Below are positions 16,347-24,477 of a stretch of DNA of 64,000 bases, one piece after another. The notes beneath the pieces were generated by a model that saw only the letters and a list, made by a program, of their open reading frames with translations, was not told the DNA's origin and made no database searches. Within the stretch, counting starts at the first letter, position 1. Every line of letters begins with the position of its first letter. The position numbers were made by a program, and so were the translations under genes. Source of the DNA: Microvirga sp. VF16 (GTDB lineage: Bacteria; Pseudomonadota; Alphaproteobacteria; Rhizobiales; Beijerinckiaceae); contig NZ_CP069354.1 in assembly GCF_016864375.1 (NCBI RefSeq), positions 4,679,501 through 4,743,500 on the forward strand, given 5' to 3'.

Positions 16347-17345
16347 GTGAACGACGCGACCCGACAGGAATGGCTTTTGGAAGACGGTATCACGGCCGAG
16401 CGGCTCGATCGGGTGCTGGCACGGCTGCAGGCCGATCTGTCGCGCAGCCGCCTACAGGCGCTGATCCGCGATGGTCAGGTGGCCGTCGACGGCGTGCCCG
16501 TCCTCGATCCGAATCGGAAGGTTGCAGGCGGCGTCCGGATTGCGCTGACAGTGCCGCCGCCCGTTCCCGCGGAACCTGCCGGCGAAACGATGGAACTTGC
16601 CATCGTCTACGAGGACGACGATGTGATCGTGATCGACAAGCCGCCGGGGCTCGTGGTTCATCCGGCGGCCGGGCACGATTCCGGCACCCTGGTGAACGCT
16701 CTCATCGCCCATTGCGGGGAGAGCCTCTCCGGCATCGGCGGCGTGAAGCGGCCCGGCATCGTCCATCGCCTCGACAAGGATACCTCCGGCCTGCTGGTGG
16801 TCGCCAAGAACGACCTCGCCCATCAGGCACTCGCAGCGCAATTCGCCGATCACGGTCGGACCGGGCCGCTGGAACGCGCCTATCTGGCGATCCTCTGGGG
16901 CGTGCCCGAGCGGCGGCGTGGGACCGTCGAGGCAGCCCTTGCTCGCTCGACGCATAACCGCGAGAAGATCGTCGTGGTGGGCGAGGATCGCGGCCGCTAC
17001 GCCATCACCCATTACGAGGTCATGGAAGGCCTACCTCCCGCCAATCCCATCGCGAGCCTAGTCCAATGCGAGCTGGAGACGGGACGCACGCACCAGATCC
17101 GGGTTCACATGGCCCATCTCGGCCACCCACTCCTGGGGGATGCGACCTATGGCTCCGGCTTCAAGACCAAGGCGAACCGACTCTCGGAGCCACAGAAGGA
17201 GGCGCTGAATGCCCTGAACCGGCAGGCTCTTCATGCCGCGATCCTCGGCTTCGAGCATCCGCGCAGCGGAGAGTTCCTGCGTTTCGAGAGCTCCCTCCCC
17301 GCCGATATGGCTGCGCTCCTCCAGGCTCTGCGGGCGGAGATTTAG
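16347..17345 (+). CDS. rluD: RluA/RluD-family 23S rRNA pseudouridine synthase
   Basis: The 332-aa protein isomerises specific uridines to pseudouridine, most likely in 23S rRNA helix 69 if it is the RluD orthologue. An N-terminal S4 RNA-binding domain (RLDRVLARLQADLSRSRLQ broken by the loop) is followed by the catalytic domain, with YEDDDVIVIDKPPGLVVHP and the active-site Asp143 in HRLDKDTSGL. Further on RTHQIRVHMAHLGHPLLGD is diagnostic for the family. GTG 16347 follows a GAGG site at five-base spacing. It lies 187 nt upstream of rpoH on the same strand, an arrangement I have seen in other alphaproteobacteria. The exact uridine target cannot be told from sequence alone. Confidence 0.92.
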   Translation: MNDATRQEWLLEDGITAERLDRVLARLQADLSRSRLQALIRDGQVAVDGVPVLDPNRKVAGGVRIALTVPPPVPAEPAGETMELAIVYEDDDVIVIDKPPGLVVHPAAGHDSGTLVNALIAHCGESLSGIGGVKRPGIVHRLDKDTSGLLVVAKNDLAHQALAAQFADHGRTGPLERAYLAILWGVPERRRGTVEAALARSTHNREKIVVVGEDRGRYAITHYEVMEGLPPANPIASLVQCELETGRTHQIRVHMAHLGHPLLGDATYGSGFKTKANRLSEPQKEALNALNRQALHAAILGFEHPRSGEFLRFESSLPADMAALLQALRAEI

Positions 17346-17458
17346 CGTCAATCGGTCGCAAAATCAGGTCTGGCTGGCACCCTTGCGGCTCTAGTGCGTT
17401 CACCACGTCTTGAAGCCTGACGCCTCTATTCGGACAAGGTTGAACCGCTTATATAGGG

Positions 17459-17501
17459 GGCAAGGCGGCCGGCCCTGGAGGGGGGCCGCCCCAGGCTTGC
17501 C
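17459..17501 (+). promoter_or_regulatory. GC-rich hairpin in the rpoH leader
   Basis: GGCAAG-GCGGCC (17459-17470) pairs with GGCCGC (17484-17489) and CTTGCC (17496-17501), leaving a 13-nt loop and a 6-nt bulge. It follows a TATATA-like element at 17450-17455 and precedes the GGAGGAG ribosome binding site at 17521, which it does not cover. A role in message stability or heat-responsive control is possible. Confidence 0.45.
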
Positions 17502-17532
17502 TCGTGGTGAGGGAGCCAAAGGAGGAGAAGAC

Positions 17533-18423
17533 ATGGCTGCAGCGCTTCCAGTGCTTGCCAATGAAGGGGGCCTTTCGCGCTATCTCGACGAAATCCGTCG
17601 CTTCCCCATGCTTGAGCCGCATGAGGAATACATGCTCGCCAAAAGCTGGCGCGAGCATGGAGATCGCGAAGCCGCCCATAAGCTCGTGACATCCCACCTG
17701 CGCCTGGTCGCCAAGATCGCCATGGGCTATCGCGGCTACGGCTTGCCGATCGGCGAGGTGGTGTCGGAAGGCAATGTCGGCCTGATGCAGGCTGTCAAAC
17801 GCTTCGAGCCCGACAAGGGCTTCCGCCTCGCCACATATGCCATGTGGTGGATCAAGGCAGCGATTCAAGAATACATCCTGCGGTCCTGGTCCCTCGTGAA
17901 GATGGGCACCACCGCGAACCAGAAGAAGCTGTTCTTCAACCTGCGCAAGGCGAAGGGCCGCATCTCCGCGTTCGAGGAAGGCGATCTTCGTCCGGATCAG
18001 GTCAAGCAGATCGCCACCCAGCTCGGCGTGACCGAGCAGGACGTGGTGGACATGAACCGCCGCCTCGGCGGCGATGCCTCCCTCAATGCTCCCTTACGCG
18101 ACGAAGGCGAAGGCGGCGGCGAATGGCAGGATTGGCTCGTCGACAGCGGCCAGAGCCAGGAGCAGGTGCTCGTGGAGGAGGAGGAAGGCCAGAACCGGCT
18201 GACCGCCCTGCGTTCCGCGCTTTCCGTGCTCAATCCGCGCGAGCGCCGCATCTTCGAAGCGCGCCGTCTGTCGGACGATCCGATCACACTCGAAGAGCTC
18301 TCCACCGAGTTCGGCGTGTCTCGCGAACGCGTCCGCCAGATCGAGGTGCGCGCCTTCGAGAAGGTGCAGGAAGCGGTCAAGAAGAACCTGACCCAGATCG
18401 AGACCTCGGCAGCCGAGGCTTAA
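17533..18423 (+). CDS. rpoH: RNA polymerase heat-shock sigma factor (sigma-32)
   Basis: RpoH directs core RNA polymerase to heat-shock promoters. The 296-aa protein has the group 3 sigma layout: region 1.2 near the start (LSRYLDEIRRFPMLEPHEEY), region 2 with GLMQAVKRFEPDKGFRLATYA and WWIKAAIQEYILRSWS, and region 4 with VSRERVRQIEVRAFEKVQ. The segment QKKLFFNLRKAKG starting at residue 130 is the RpoH box, which separates it from housekeeping sigma factors. ATG 17533 was chosen because AAAGGAGGAG sits upstream and the protein then begins at its usual N-terminus; the 41 codons before it are unlike any sigma factor. A structured leader and an intrinsic terminator flank it. Alphaproteobacteria often have more than one rpoH copy. 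Confidence 0.96.
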   Translation: MAAALPVLANEGGLSRYLDEIRRFPMLEPHEEYMLAKSWREHGDREAAHKLVTSHLRLVAKIAMGYRGYGLPIGEVVSEGNVGLMQAVKRFEPDKGFRLATYAMWWIKAAIQEYILRSWSLVKMGTTANQKKLFFNLRKAKGRISAFEEGDLRPDQVKQIATQLGVTEQDVVDMNRRLGGDASLNAPLRDEGEGGGEWQDWLVDSGQSQEQVLVEEEEGQNRLTALRSALSVLNPRERRIFEARRLSDDPITLEELSTEFGVSRERVRQIEVRAFEKVQEAVKKNLTQIETSAAEA

Positions 18424-18445
18424 ATCGACCTTCCATGAACTCATG

Positions 18446-18474
18446 AAAAAGCCGCGCTCGATGCGCGGCTTTTT
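18446..18474 (+). terminator. rpoH intrinsic terminator
   Basis: AAAAAGCCGCGC at 18446-18457 pairs with GCGCGGCTTTTT at 18463-18474 around a 5-nt loop, 22 bases after the rpoH stop. The A/T flanks are symmetric, so it could also stop transcription from the opposite strand. Confidence 0.85.
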
Positions 18475-18478
18475 GTTA

Positions 18479-18572
18479 GCGCATCGTGCGGAAAAGTGGA
18501 TCCGGTTTTCCGCACTCAACGATGCGCCGCTTAAGGGATTGAGCATCGGACCCAAAAGTGGGTCCGATGCTC
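18479..18572. repeat. RIME-like palindrome pair (copy 1)
   Basis: Two imperfect palindromes lie side by side: GCGCATCGTGCGGAAAAGTG to CAACGATGCGC (18479-18527) and GAGCATCGGACCCAAAAGTG to TCCGATGCTC (18541-18572). The same two units recur at 42011-42121 and 42822-42932, and one alone at 57977-58025. Their plan of two large palindromes resembles the Rhizobium intergenic mosaic elements (RIME). Confidence 0.8.
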
Positions 18573-18590
18573 TAGTGGAAGCCTGTTACC

Positions 18591-19781
18591 CTACTGCCAT
18601 TGATTGAAGGCGTCGTTGAGGATCTGGTTGCCGGAGGCGCCTTTCTCGAAGCTCAGGATCGCGCGCTGGCCGGACGCCATCCGCACCGGCAGGTCGATCC
18701 AGTTGCGGCGCACGAAGAGCTGGGTGTTGCGCGCCACATCGACCTGCAGGTTGGAGAGGCCGATCAGAAAAAGGTTCTCGCGCACGGGCACCGGCAGGCC
18801 GGCAACCGGGGTGCCGCGAGCCGCTTCCTCGTCCTTGAACTGCAGCAATCCGACGTCTCGGATGACACGGTTCGTATCGCCTTCGCGGGTGGTGAAGGTG
18901 AGTTCGACCGTATGGGAGGCCGGCAGCGTCGCGTCGAGGTTGCGCCGCAGCATCATACGCATCGTCAACCCGGCATCGGGCACCTCGATCAGGGCACTGA
19001 CGGCTTTCTCGAGGGGCTGGCCCTGGCCGGGATTGACGTCCTCGAGACGCCACGTCACCCGCCCGACCTGCGCCTTGGGGGTCTGCGGGTTGGCGGGATC
19101 CTCCTCATAGAAGACCGCACGTTGCACCACGCCTGCTTCCTGGCGAGGGGCCGGAGCCGGAGCGGGCGTGGTCGAGGGGGCGGCCTGACCGCCGACCCGC
19201 TCGTTGATCTTGGAATCGGCGGGAGCCGGCTGCGGCGCCTCGGCCACCGGGGTTTCGGGAGCAAGATCCTCGGGCCTGTCGCGCCACAGGAAGGCGAAGG
19301 CGGCGATGGCCGCGATCACGAGCGCCAGGACCGACCCGAAAATGATCGTCCGCGTCCGTCCCTTACCCTGCATGGCCGGATGAGGCCGGCTGTCGACCTT
19401 GGGCCGCGCCACGGCGGGCTCGGCATAGGTGCCCTCGGCCTCTTCTTCCACAGCGGCTTGAGGAGCGGGCGCCCGCAAGCCATGGACCGAGCCTGCGCTC
19501 CGAGTTCCTTCGCGCGTCGGCTGATCGGCGGCCGGCATAGTCGAGAAGGCATCGTCATCGAACCCGGCCGGCGCGGTGTAATCCGCCTCGACCTTGGTGA
19601 TGGCCTCGTCGAGGGAGCGGCCTTCCTGCTGGATCTCCGCCTCGGTCAGAGGCGGGTCAAGGGAACGCAACTGCGCGATCAAAGCCGTGCGGGCACGCTC
19701 GTAGACGGCGTGCCGCTTGTCGGGGGTTTGCTCGGGCAAGCCTTCGACGGCTCGGGCGATGAGAGGGTAATAATCTGCCAT
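18591..19781 (-). CDS. Conserved single-pass membrane protein of unknown function
   Basis: The 396-aa product has a cytoplasmic N-terminal helical segment (MADYYPLIARAVEGLPEQTP, then RARTALIAQLRSLDPPLTE), a long acidic and Pro-rich linker, one membrane helix at about residues 146-165 (IIFGSVLALVIAAIAAFAFLW) written here only in part, and an outer region rich in Pro and Ala. A folded C-terminal domain of about 170 residues follows, with RAVFYEEDPANPQ, LEKAVSALIEVPDAGL and FVRRNWIDLPVRMASGQ. I recall similar proteins in Rhizobiales without an assigned role. It reads away from rpoH, 34 nt upstream of purA's end, so it may be a last-expressed partner or independent. The C-terminal domain has no catalytic motif I can name. 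Confidence 0.75.
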   Translation of the reverse strand: MADYYPLIARAVEGLPEQTPDKRHAVYERARTALIAQLRSLDPPLTEAEIQQEGRSLDEAITKVEADYTAPAGFDDDAFSTMPAADQPTREGTRSAGSVHGLRAPAPQAAVEEEAEGTYAEPAVARPKVDSRPHPAMQGKGRTRTIIFGSVLALVIAAIAAFAFLWRDRPEDLAPETPVAEAPQPAPADSKINERVGGQAAPSTTPAPAPAPRQEAGVVQRAVFYEEDPANPQTPKAQVGRVTWRLEDVNPGQGQPLEKAVSALIEVPDAGLTMRMMLRRNLDATLPASHTVELTFTTREGDTNRVIRDVGLLQFKDEEAARGTPVAGLPVPVRENLFLIGLSNLQVDVARNTQLFVRRNWIDLPVRMASGQRAILSFEKGASGNQILNDAFNQWQ

Positions 19782-19814
19782 TTCTCTTGGGATTGCCCCG
19801 CTCAGGCTCCGTCG

Positions 19815-21107
19815 TCAACCCTCAAAGGGGTTCTTCATCAGGATTGTGTCGTCACGCTCCGGCGAAGTCGAGAGCACGGCGACGGGCGCCCCGATCAATT
19901 CCTCCACGCGGCGGACATATTTGATCGCCTGTGCCGGTAGGTCAGCCCAAGAGCGCGCTCCCGCGGTCGAACCGCTCCAGCCTTCGATCTCCTCGTAGAT
20001 CGGCTCGACGCGCGCCTGCGCACCCTGGCTTGCCGGGAAGTAATCGATGGTCTCGCCATCGAGCTTGTAGCCGGTGCCGATCTTGATGGTCTCGAAGCCG
20101 TCGAGGATGTCGAGCTTGGTGAGCGCGATGCCGTCGATGCCGGAGGTGCGCACCGTCTGGCGTACCAGCGTGGCATCGAACCAGCCGCAGCGGCGCTTAC
20201 GGCCCGTGACCACGCCGAACTCCTTGCCTTTCTGGCCGATCAGCTCGCCGGTCTCGTCGAACAGCTCGGTCGGGAACGGCCCCTCGCCCACGCGGGTCGT
20301 GTAGGCCTTGGCGATGCCGAGCACATAGCCGACGCTGCCCGGGCCGAGTCCCGAACCCGTGGCCGCCTGTCCGGCCACCGTGTTGGACGAGGTGACGAAA
20401 GGATAGGTGCCGTGATCGACGTCGAGCAGCGCGCCTTGAGCGCCCTCGAACAGGATGCGCTTGCCGGCCCGACGCTCGTCGTCGAGCAGGCGCCACACGG
20501 CGTCCATGTAAGGCAGGACCTTCGGCGCGACGGAAGCCAGCTCCTCGTAGATCGCCTTCGGCTCGAACTCGTCGAGACCGAAGCCGCGGCGAAGCGCATT
20601 GTGGTGCGTGAGCAGGCGTTCGATCTTTTCAGGGAGAGCCGAGAGATCGGCGAGATCCATGAGGCGGATGGCGCGGCGGCCGGCCTTGTCCTCGTAAGCC
20701 GGGCCGATGCCGCGCTTGGTGGTGCCGATCTTCGTGCCGGCGCTGCCGCTTTCGCGTAGCGCATCAAGCTCGCGATGGATGGAAAGGATCAGCGTGGCGT
20801 TTTCGGCCACGCGCAGGTTCTCGCGGGTGATCGAGACGCCCTGCTCGGAAAGGCGCGCAACCTCACCGGCGAGCGCATGCGGATCGAGCACGACGCCGTT
20901 GCCGATGACGGAGAGCTTGCCCGGACGCACGACGCCGGAGGGTAGCAGAGAGAGCTTGTAGACCTTGTCGCCGATCACGAGGGTATGGCCGGCATTGTGC
21001 CCGCCCTGGAACCGCACGACCACGTCCGCCTGTTCGGACAACCAGTCGACGATCTTGCCCTTGCCTTCGTCGCCCCACTGGGCGCCCACGACAACCACAT
21101 TCGCCAT
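19815..21107 (-). CDS. purA: Adenylosuccinate synthase
   Basis: PurA condenses IMP with aspartate using GTP, the committed step to AMP. The 430-aa length matches the family. The protein begins MANVVVVGAQWGDEGKGK, whose GDEGKGK (residues 12-18) is the phosphate-binding loop with the catalytic Asp, followed by RFQGGHNAGHTLV with the catalytic His. TKRGIGPAYEDKAGRRAIR, then FEGAQGALLDVDHGTYPFVTSSN broken over two helices, and RKRRCGWFDA are further diagnostic blocks. The start is preceded by GAGG at eight-base spacing. No other purine gene is near. It lies in the same direction as the conserved membrane-protein gene downstream, separated by 33 nt. Confidence 0.97.
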   Translation of the reverse strand: MANVVVVGAQWGDEGKGKIVDWLSEQADVVVRFQGGHNAGHTLVIGDKVYKLSLLPSGVVRPGKLSVIGNGVVLDPHALAGEVARLSEQGVSITRENLRVAENATLILSIHRELDALRESGSAGTKIGTTKRGIGPAYEDKAGRRAIRLMDLADLSALPEKIERLLTHHNALRRGFGLDEFEPKAIYEELASVAPKVLPYMDAVWRLLDDERRAGKRILFEGAQGALLDVDHGTYPFVTSSNTVAGQAATGSGLGPGSVGYVLGIAKAYTTRVGEGPFPTELFDETGELIGQKGKEFGVVTGRKRRCGWFDATLVRQTVRTSGIDGIALTKLDILDGFETIKIGTGYKLDGETIDYFPASQGAQARVEPIYEEIEGWSGSTAGARSWADLPAQAIKYVRRVEELIGAPVAVLSTSPERDDTILMKNPFEG

Positions 21108-21123
21108 CGCTCAAGCCTCACAT

Positions 21124-21152
21124 AAAAAAACCCCGGCGCAAGGCCAGGGTTG
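21124..21152 (-). terminator. Intrinsic terminator between the RTX gene and purA
   Basis: On the minus strand AACCCTGGCCTTGCGCCGGGGTT forms a GC-rich hairpin directly followed by a run of T. It lies 16 bases before the purA start, so transcripts from the RTX gene should stop before purA. Confidence 0.75.
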
Positions 21153-21332
21153 GGTCAAAAACCTTGCAAACCCTCATGGTGGATCGCGCGCCTCAGGTCA
21201 AGGCGGAATGCGCCCCGATCCCGTGATCATATGGGTCGTGAAGGGCGGGAATGTGGTTGCCGTTCGGAAGCGGCCGACGAAAACCGCCACGGCCAGGCTA
21301 TGGCGGGTGCTGGTCGATCCGTTCGCGTCGGA

Positions 21333-23237
21333 TCAGATCACGAGAAAATCGGAGGCTTTCAGGTTGAGCTTCGCCTTCACCTTGGCGAACTCGATCGCCT
21401 TCTTGGCTCCCGAGCCATCCGGATCGTAGGACAGAACGCCGGTCTTCTTGCTGTAGACGATGTAATCGTTCTTATCCTTGGCCTTGTCGCCGATGGTGAA
21501 GAACGATGTGCTCAACTTGCCCGCCTTCTTCAGCTTGGAGAAGTTCGCGTTCTCCAGGTGGATCTTGTCCTCCTTCGGCTTGAAATCGCTGATCGTATCA
21601 AAGTTCACCTTGCGGTCCGTCTTGGAGGTGCCGAGCTTCGCGGCGAAGACGAACGCATCCTTGCCCTTGCCGCCGATGAGCATGTCATTGCCGTAGCCGC
21701 CGCTCAGCGTATCGTTGCCGAGCCCACCGTCGAGCCTGTCGCGACCATTGGCTCCGACAAGCCTGTCGTTGCCGCCAAGACCATAGAAGGCATCCGCTCC
21801 GACATCGCCCCACAGCACATCGTGACCATTGCTGCCCGTGATCTTCTCGGGCGACCGGTTTGTCACGCCGATCGTGAAGGTCTTCTCCTCGCTCAAGCCG
21901 TCCCGGTCCGCCACGCGCACCCTGACGGTGTGGGAGGCAGCCTGTTCGTGATCGAGCCTCAGGCCATCGGCGACGACGAGCTTGTCCCCTTGAAGCGCAA
22001 AACGCCCCCCGGCATCGTCGAGCAGGGTGTAGGTGAGCGTATCGCCCGCGATCGCATCCGTGTTCTTGGCGGACAGCGTGCCGACGACGGTGCCGTTGGC
22101 GGTCGCCTCCACGATGGCCGCCGCGCTCAGGGCGAGATCCGTCGGCGCTTCGTTCATCTTGAAGCGCTGCTGATAAATTTCCCTGACGCCGGACTGATCG
22201 GAGTACCACGCGACGACCCAGCTTCCATCGTTCAGGGCCGTGACGACGGGCCAAGCTCCATCACCGGATGGATCGCTATTGACCGGCATTTCCGCGTCGG
22301 ATGCCGCCCGTCCGAACTTGTCGAACGCCTTCTGATAGATGCCGCGACCCTGCCCATCACCTGCGGCCCAGGTGACAACCCACCCGCCATCCGCCAGGTC
22401 CGTAACGCCTTGTACAAAGCCATCGGTAGCCGCGGCGACGACTGTCTCGGCATCGGCCACCTGACCGTTCTTGTCGAAGCGCTTCTGGTGAATTCCGCCG
22501 TTGTCGTTCCAGGTGACGATCCAGCCGCCATCGCTCAAGCCGGCTATGCTTGGAAATTGGTTAGCGGGGACGGTGGCGAGGGCGATATCATCGGAGACGG
22601 CACCACCATCCGCATCGAAGCGTCTTTGGTAAAATCCAGACGAGCTGTCTTGCCAGGTGACGACCCAGCCGCCGTCGGCGAGAGCCGCGATCTGCTGATT
22701 TGCCTGCAATCCAGCCGTCTTCTGCGCGACGAGCCGGTCCCCATCCGGATTGGGCTTGCCTGTGCTGTCAAAAATTCGTTGATAAACGTCATAATCTCCG
22801 GCCCCGTCGCGGGAGACCCAAGTGACGATCCAACCTCCATTGGGAAGCACGCAGACCTCAGGTTCATTGACGGTCCCGGTTCCCGTGTTGACGCGGATCG
22901 CGCCGGTGACGGGATTTCCGTCGTCATCGAATCGCCTTTGAAAGATCCCGGGGCCGTCGGCCCAAAAAGCGACCCATCCGCCATCCGGCAAGGCCACAAC
23001 AGATGGGCTGATGCCGTTTTTGCCGTCTTCAAGCACCTTTATGGGACCGCCGAGCGGCTGGCCATTCTGACCGTATCTCTGGCTGAGAACGTCTTCTTTC
23101 CCGCCTCCAATCTCTCGACGCCAGACGACCAGCCATCCTCCATCCTCCAGGGCGGTGATGGCCGGTCTGATCTCATTCCCCATGCCGCCGGGCGGGGAAA
23201 CCATCGTCTCCACGCCAACTTTATAGACCTTACCCAT
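21333..23237 (-). CDS. RTX calcium-binding protein with seven Trp-rich repeats and a cadherin-like domain
   Basis: The 634-aa protein has three parts. Residues 20-380 contain seven repeats of about 50 residues, each with a L-x-D/N-G-G/S-W-V/I/L-V-x-W core (for example ALADGGWVVTW, GLSDGGWIVTWND, ALNDGSWVVAWYSD) and a Q-R/K-x-F-D-x-x-G strand, which suggests a seven-bladed beta-propeller. Residues 381-475 form a cadherin-like domain (NEAPTDLALS, then DGLSEEKTFTIGV). Residues 480-560 hold RTX nonapeptides such as GLGGNDRLVGANGRDRL and GGYGNDMLIGGKGKDAF. The end (KLNLKASDFLVI) fits an uncleaved type I secretion signal. No signal peptide is present, as expected for secretion by a TolC-linked exporter, though none lies nearby. 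It is probably released to or kept at the surface; ligand unknown. Confidence 0.88.
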   Translation of the reverse strand: MGKVYKVGVETMVSPPGGMGNEIRPAITALEDGGWLVVWRREIGGGKEDVLSQRYGQNGQPLGGPIKVLEDGKNGISPSVVALPDGGWVAFWADGPGIFQRRFDDDGNPVTGAIRVNTGTGTVNEPEVCVLPNGGWIVTWVSRDGAGDYDVYQRIFDSTGKPNPDGDRLVAQKTAGLQANQQIAALADGGWVVTWQDSSSGFYQRRFDADGGAVSDDIALATVPANQFPSIAGLSDGGWIVTWNDNGGIHQKRFDKNGQVADAETVVAAATDGFVQGVTDLADGGWVVTWAAGDGQGRGIYQKAFDKFGRAASDAEMPVNSDPSGDGAWPVVTALNDGSWVVAWYSDQSGVREIYQQRFKMNEAPTDLALSAAAIVEATANGTVVGTLSAKNTDAIAGDTLTYTLLDDAGGRFALQGDKLVVADGLRLDHEQAASHTVRVRVADRDGLSEEKTFTIGVTNRSPEKITGSNGHDVLWGDVGADAFYGLGGNDRLVGANGRDRLDGGLGNDTLSGGYGNDMLIGGKGKDAFVFAAKLGTSKTDRKVNFDTISDFKPKEDKIHLENANFSKLKKAGKLSTSFFTIGDKAKDKNDYIVYSKKTGVLSYDPDGSGAKKAIEFAKVKAKLNLKASDFLVI

Positions 23238-23599
23238 CGTCCACCCCCTGAATGCGCATGTGATAACATAAACTAACCTGACTTAAAAACCGGCATAGAT
23301 GGCTCGGAGGCCGCGATTGCCGACCGTGTACCAGTGATCTCAATGGGGTGACGCGGTGCTTCTTTTTCGGCATCGGGATTGCCGGGACGGGCCGGCCATG
23401 ATGGGTGTGGATGTCGATGCGTCTGTGTCAAAGAGCCAGCGCCGTGTGGCCCGCAGCCTGCGCTGCGAGCCTGACGATGGATCGAGGGTGGCGCGACAGG
23501 CAGCCCGGCTCGATGTCTGGTGTGAGATGGAAGAGCCGAACTGCCTCTTCGCGCACGGCTTCTTTAGGCGGACAGGAGAGGCCAGCTCAGTCAACCGCC

Positions 23600-23659
23600 T
23601 CAGGCGTGGACCGTCTGCGCGACGGCGGCCTGCGACCGATCCCGACCACCAACCCACAT
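23600..23659 (-). CDS. Possible 19-aa peptide downstream of the SOS-type promoter
   Basis: On the minus strand GGGAGG stands six bases before ATG 23659, opening a 19-codon frame (MWVGGRDRSQAAVAQTVHA) before a stop. It lies about 110 nt downstream of the predicted LexA-box promoter start. It could be a leader peptide or a small SOS-induced peptide, or be accidental. No relative is recognised and the frame does not continue into a larger gene. Confidence 0.25.
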   Translation of the reverse strand: MWVGGRDRSQAAVAQTVHA

Positions 23660-23772
23660 CCTGGGCCTCCCGTCACCCGCACCTGCGTATCGGTACGTGC
23701 ACGGGACCGTGCCTGCTCCCACACTGCGACGCCTCGCGAGCGCGCCCCTCTCAGGAGCAGATCTAAGGCAAT

Positions 23773-23816
23773 GATATAGCCAAGATTGGGACAATTGTCA
23801 AGAACAAAAGTGGAAC
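23773..23816 (-). promoter_or_regulatory. LexA-type box with promoter, no recognised gene
   Basis: Reading the minus strand from 23816, GTTC-N7-GTTC (23816-23802) is a perfect match to the alphaproteobacterial LexA operator. It abuts TTGACA (23801-23796), and TATATC follows (23778-23773) after a 17-base spacer. Together they look like a LexA-repressed promoter firing leftward into 23.77-23.3 kb, where no known SOS gene is seen. Confidence 0.55.
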
Positions 23817-23825
23817 ATGTGCGGT

Positions 23826-24293
23826 GTCATTCCCGGCCAGAGCGGAGGGGAAGGGAACCCACCCGCATGCACACCGCTATGGATCCCCTTCCCGGTCCTG
23901 CGGACCGCCGGGGATGACACCCTCCACGTCATCGCCGGCCTTGGGCCGGTGATCCCGATCGGCAAGGCGCGGCGCTTCACAGCATCGGGATGGCCGGGAC
24001 AGGCCCGGCCATGACGTGAAAGGGGAATGCACCACTGTCATCCCGGGGCCGCGCAGCGGAGCCCGGGATCCATAAACACGGCGTTTCCAAAAAGGGCGAG
24101 CAGCATTGCGCCACGTTCTGCAACGCCGGCGGTTATGGATCCCGGGCTCGCCTTCGGCGCGCCGGAATGACAGTGGACGCTATTGGAGTGTCATTCCCGG
24201 AAGGACGCGCAGCGGAGGGGAACGGAATCCACTCACACGCCGCACTATGGATCCCCTTCCCTCGTATGGACCCCTTCCCTCGCCGGGGATGAC
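23826..24293. repeat. Cluster of four palindromic repeats of the GTCATCCC...GGGATGAC type
   Basis: Four elements follow each other: 23826-23918, 23927-24015, 24039-24172 and 24190-24293. Each starts with GTCAT(T/C)CC-like sequence, ends with its complement and has an inner CCGGGATCCAT or GGATCCCCTTCC part. Together they form the densest block of this repeat family in the window. Single copies occur at several other intergenic sites listed separately. Confidence 0.8.
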
Positions 24294-24477
24294 ATCGGTG
24301 CAGCAGTCTCTTCCCCGTCATGGCAGCACGGTTTGCAGCGTCTACGTCTTCGGAGCAGTAACTTCGCTGTCATTTGACAAACACAACGATGTGTAGGAGC
24401 CTCGCCCCATCATGTTGAGCCTTCTACGATACCGTCGCGGCCTGCATCGGGCAGGCAACCTCATCGCGGGCAAGTAG

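Noticed and set aside
17401..17455. Heat-shock (RpoH-type) promoter before rpoH
   Set aside because: CTTG at 17409 has no matching -10 element at the usual distance, so autoregulation cannot be claimed from sequence.
21150..23276. A 708-codon plus-strand frame opposite the RTX gene
   Set aside because: It lacks any domain pattern and mirrors the minus-strand gene, whose Trp-rich and calcium repeats are unmistakable. Long antisense frames are expected in GC-rich DNA.
23820..24300. Insertion sequence or transposon remnant
   Set aside because: Only palindromic intergenic repeats are visible; there is no transposase frame, no terminal inverted repeat pair around a gene and no target duplication.
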